Under the pieces are notes generated by a model. That model did not search any database. It saw only the letters and a program-made list of their open reading frames with translations, and was not told where the DNA came from. Made by a program: the position numbers and the translations under genes. Positions 6,083 to 6,117 of a stretch of 6,117 bases of DNA are shown one piece after another (position 1 is the first letter of the stretch; each line of letters begins with the position of its first letter). The DNA is from Acidimicrobiaceae bacterium (GTDB lineage: Bacteria; Actinomycetota; Acidimicrobiia; Acidimicrobiales; Ilumatobacteraceae), in contig CANKVI010000056.1 in assembly GCA_947487095.1 (NCBI GenBank), forward strand, positions 1-6,117. The letters run 5' to 3'.

Positions 6083-6117
6083 ATCCCGATTTTTACGTGA
6101 TGATATTGCGCTGATAT
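6083..6117 (-). promoter_or_regulatory. Upstream region of gntR (cut by window edge)
   Basis: The 35 bases before the regulator are AT-rich and probably hold part of its promoter. They contain TGATAT twice (6101-6106 and 6112-6117), spaced 11 bases apart, the second preceded by GCGC. The 4337-4347 palindrome form is not seen here. The region is too short to assign promoter boxes. Confidence 0.35.

Noticed and set aside
5549..6100. 183-residue open frame on the plus strand opposite gntR
   Set aside because: Antisense to a clear GntR/FCD gene, with no domain and no ribosome binding site; a shadow of the real gene.

Overview
The window holds five tightly packed protein genes and no RNA genes, insertion sequences or CRISPR arrays. 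All five belong to recognisable families: a glycine-betaine/proline-type (ProW-like) ABC permease cut by the left edge, the folate one-carbon enzymes FolD and Fhs, an isopenicillin-N-synthase-like 2-oxoglutarate/Fe(II) oxygenase, and a GntR-family regulator with an FCD ligand domain. Moderate base composition, very short intergenic gaps and the style of the Fhs and permease proteins fit a streamlined free-living bacterium. Actinomycetota (for example an aquatic Acidimicrobiia-like lineage) is my best guess, an alphaproteobacterium is the alternative, and neither is proved by the sequence.

Layout: the permease reads rightward and ends at 1703. fhs (2600-4297) and folD (1710-2603) form a leftward operon with an ATGA overlap, and folD meets the permease tail to tail with 6 bases between the stop codons. 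A 138-base divergent region (4298-4435) separates fhs from the rightward oxygenase gene (4436-5413). The GntR/FCD gene (5414-6082, leftward) meets the oxygenase tail to tail with no base between the two stop codons. The only non-coding DNA is the divergent region and the 35 bases upstream of the regulator. No stretch over 300 bases lacks a gene.

The divergent region contains a perfect TGGT-CGC-ACCA palindrome (4337-4347). This matches the FadR-subfamily GntR operator form TNGTNNNACNA and lies beside a TATATA box. Because an FCD-type (FadR-subfamily) regulator is encoded 1 kb away, the simplest reading is that this regulator controls both fhs-folD and the oxygenase.

Working hypothesis (inference): the transporter imports a methylated compatible solute or related amine, and the oxygenase oxidises it or a breakdown product, possibly by demethylation. 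The released C1 units would enter tetrahydrofolate, and FolD plus Fhs would oxidise them to formate with recovery of NAD(P)H and ATP, under local control by the FCD regulator. The individual families are well known. The oxygenase substrate and this grouping are the parts that deserve attention.
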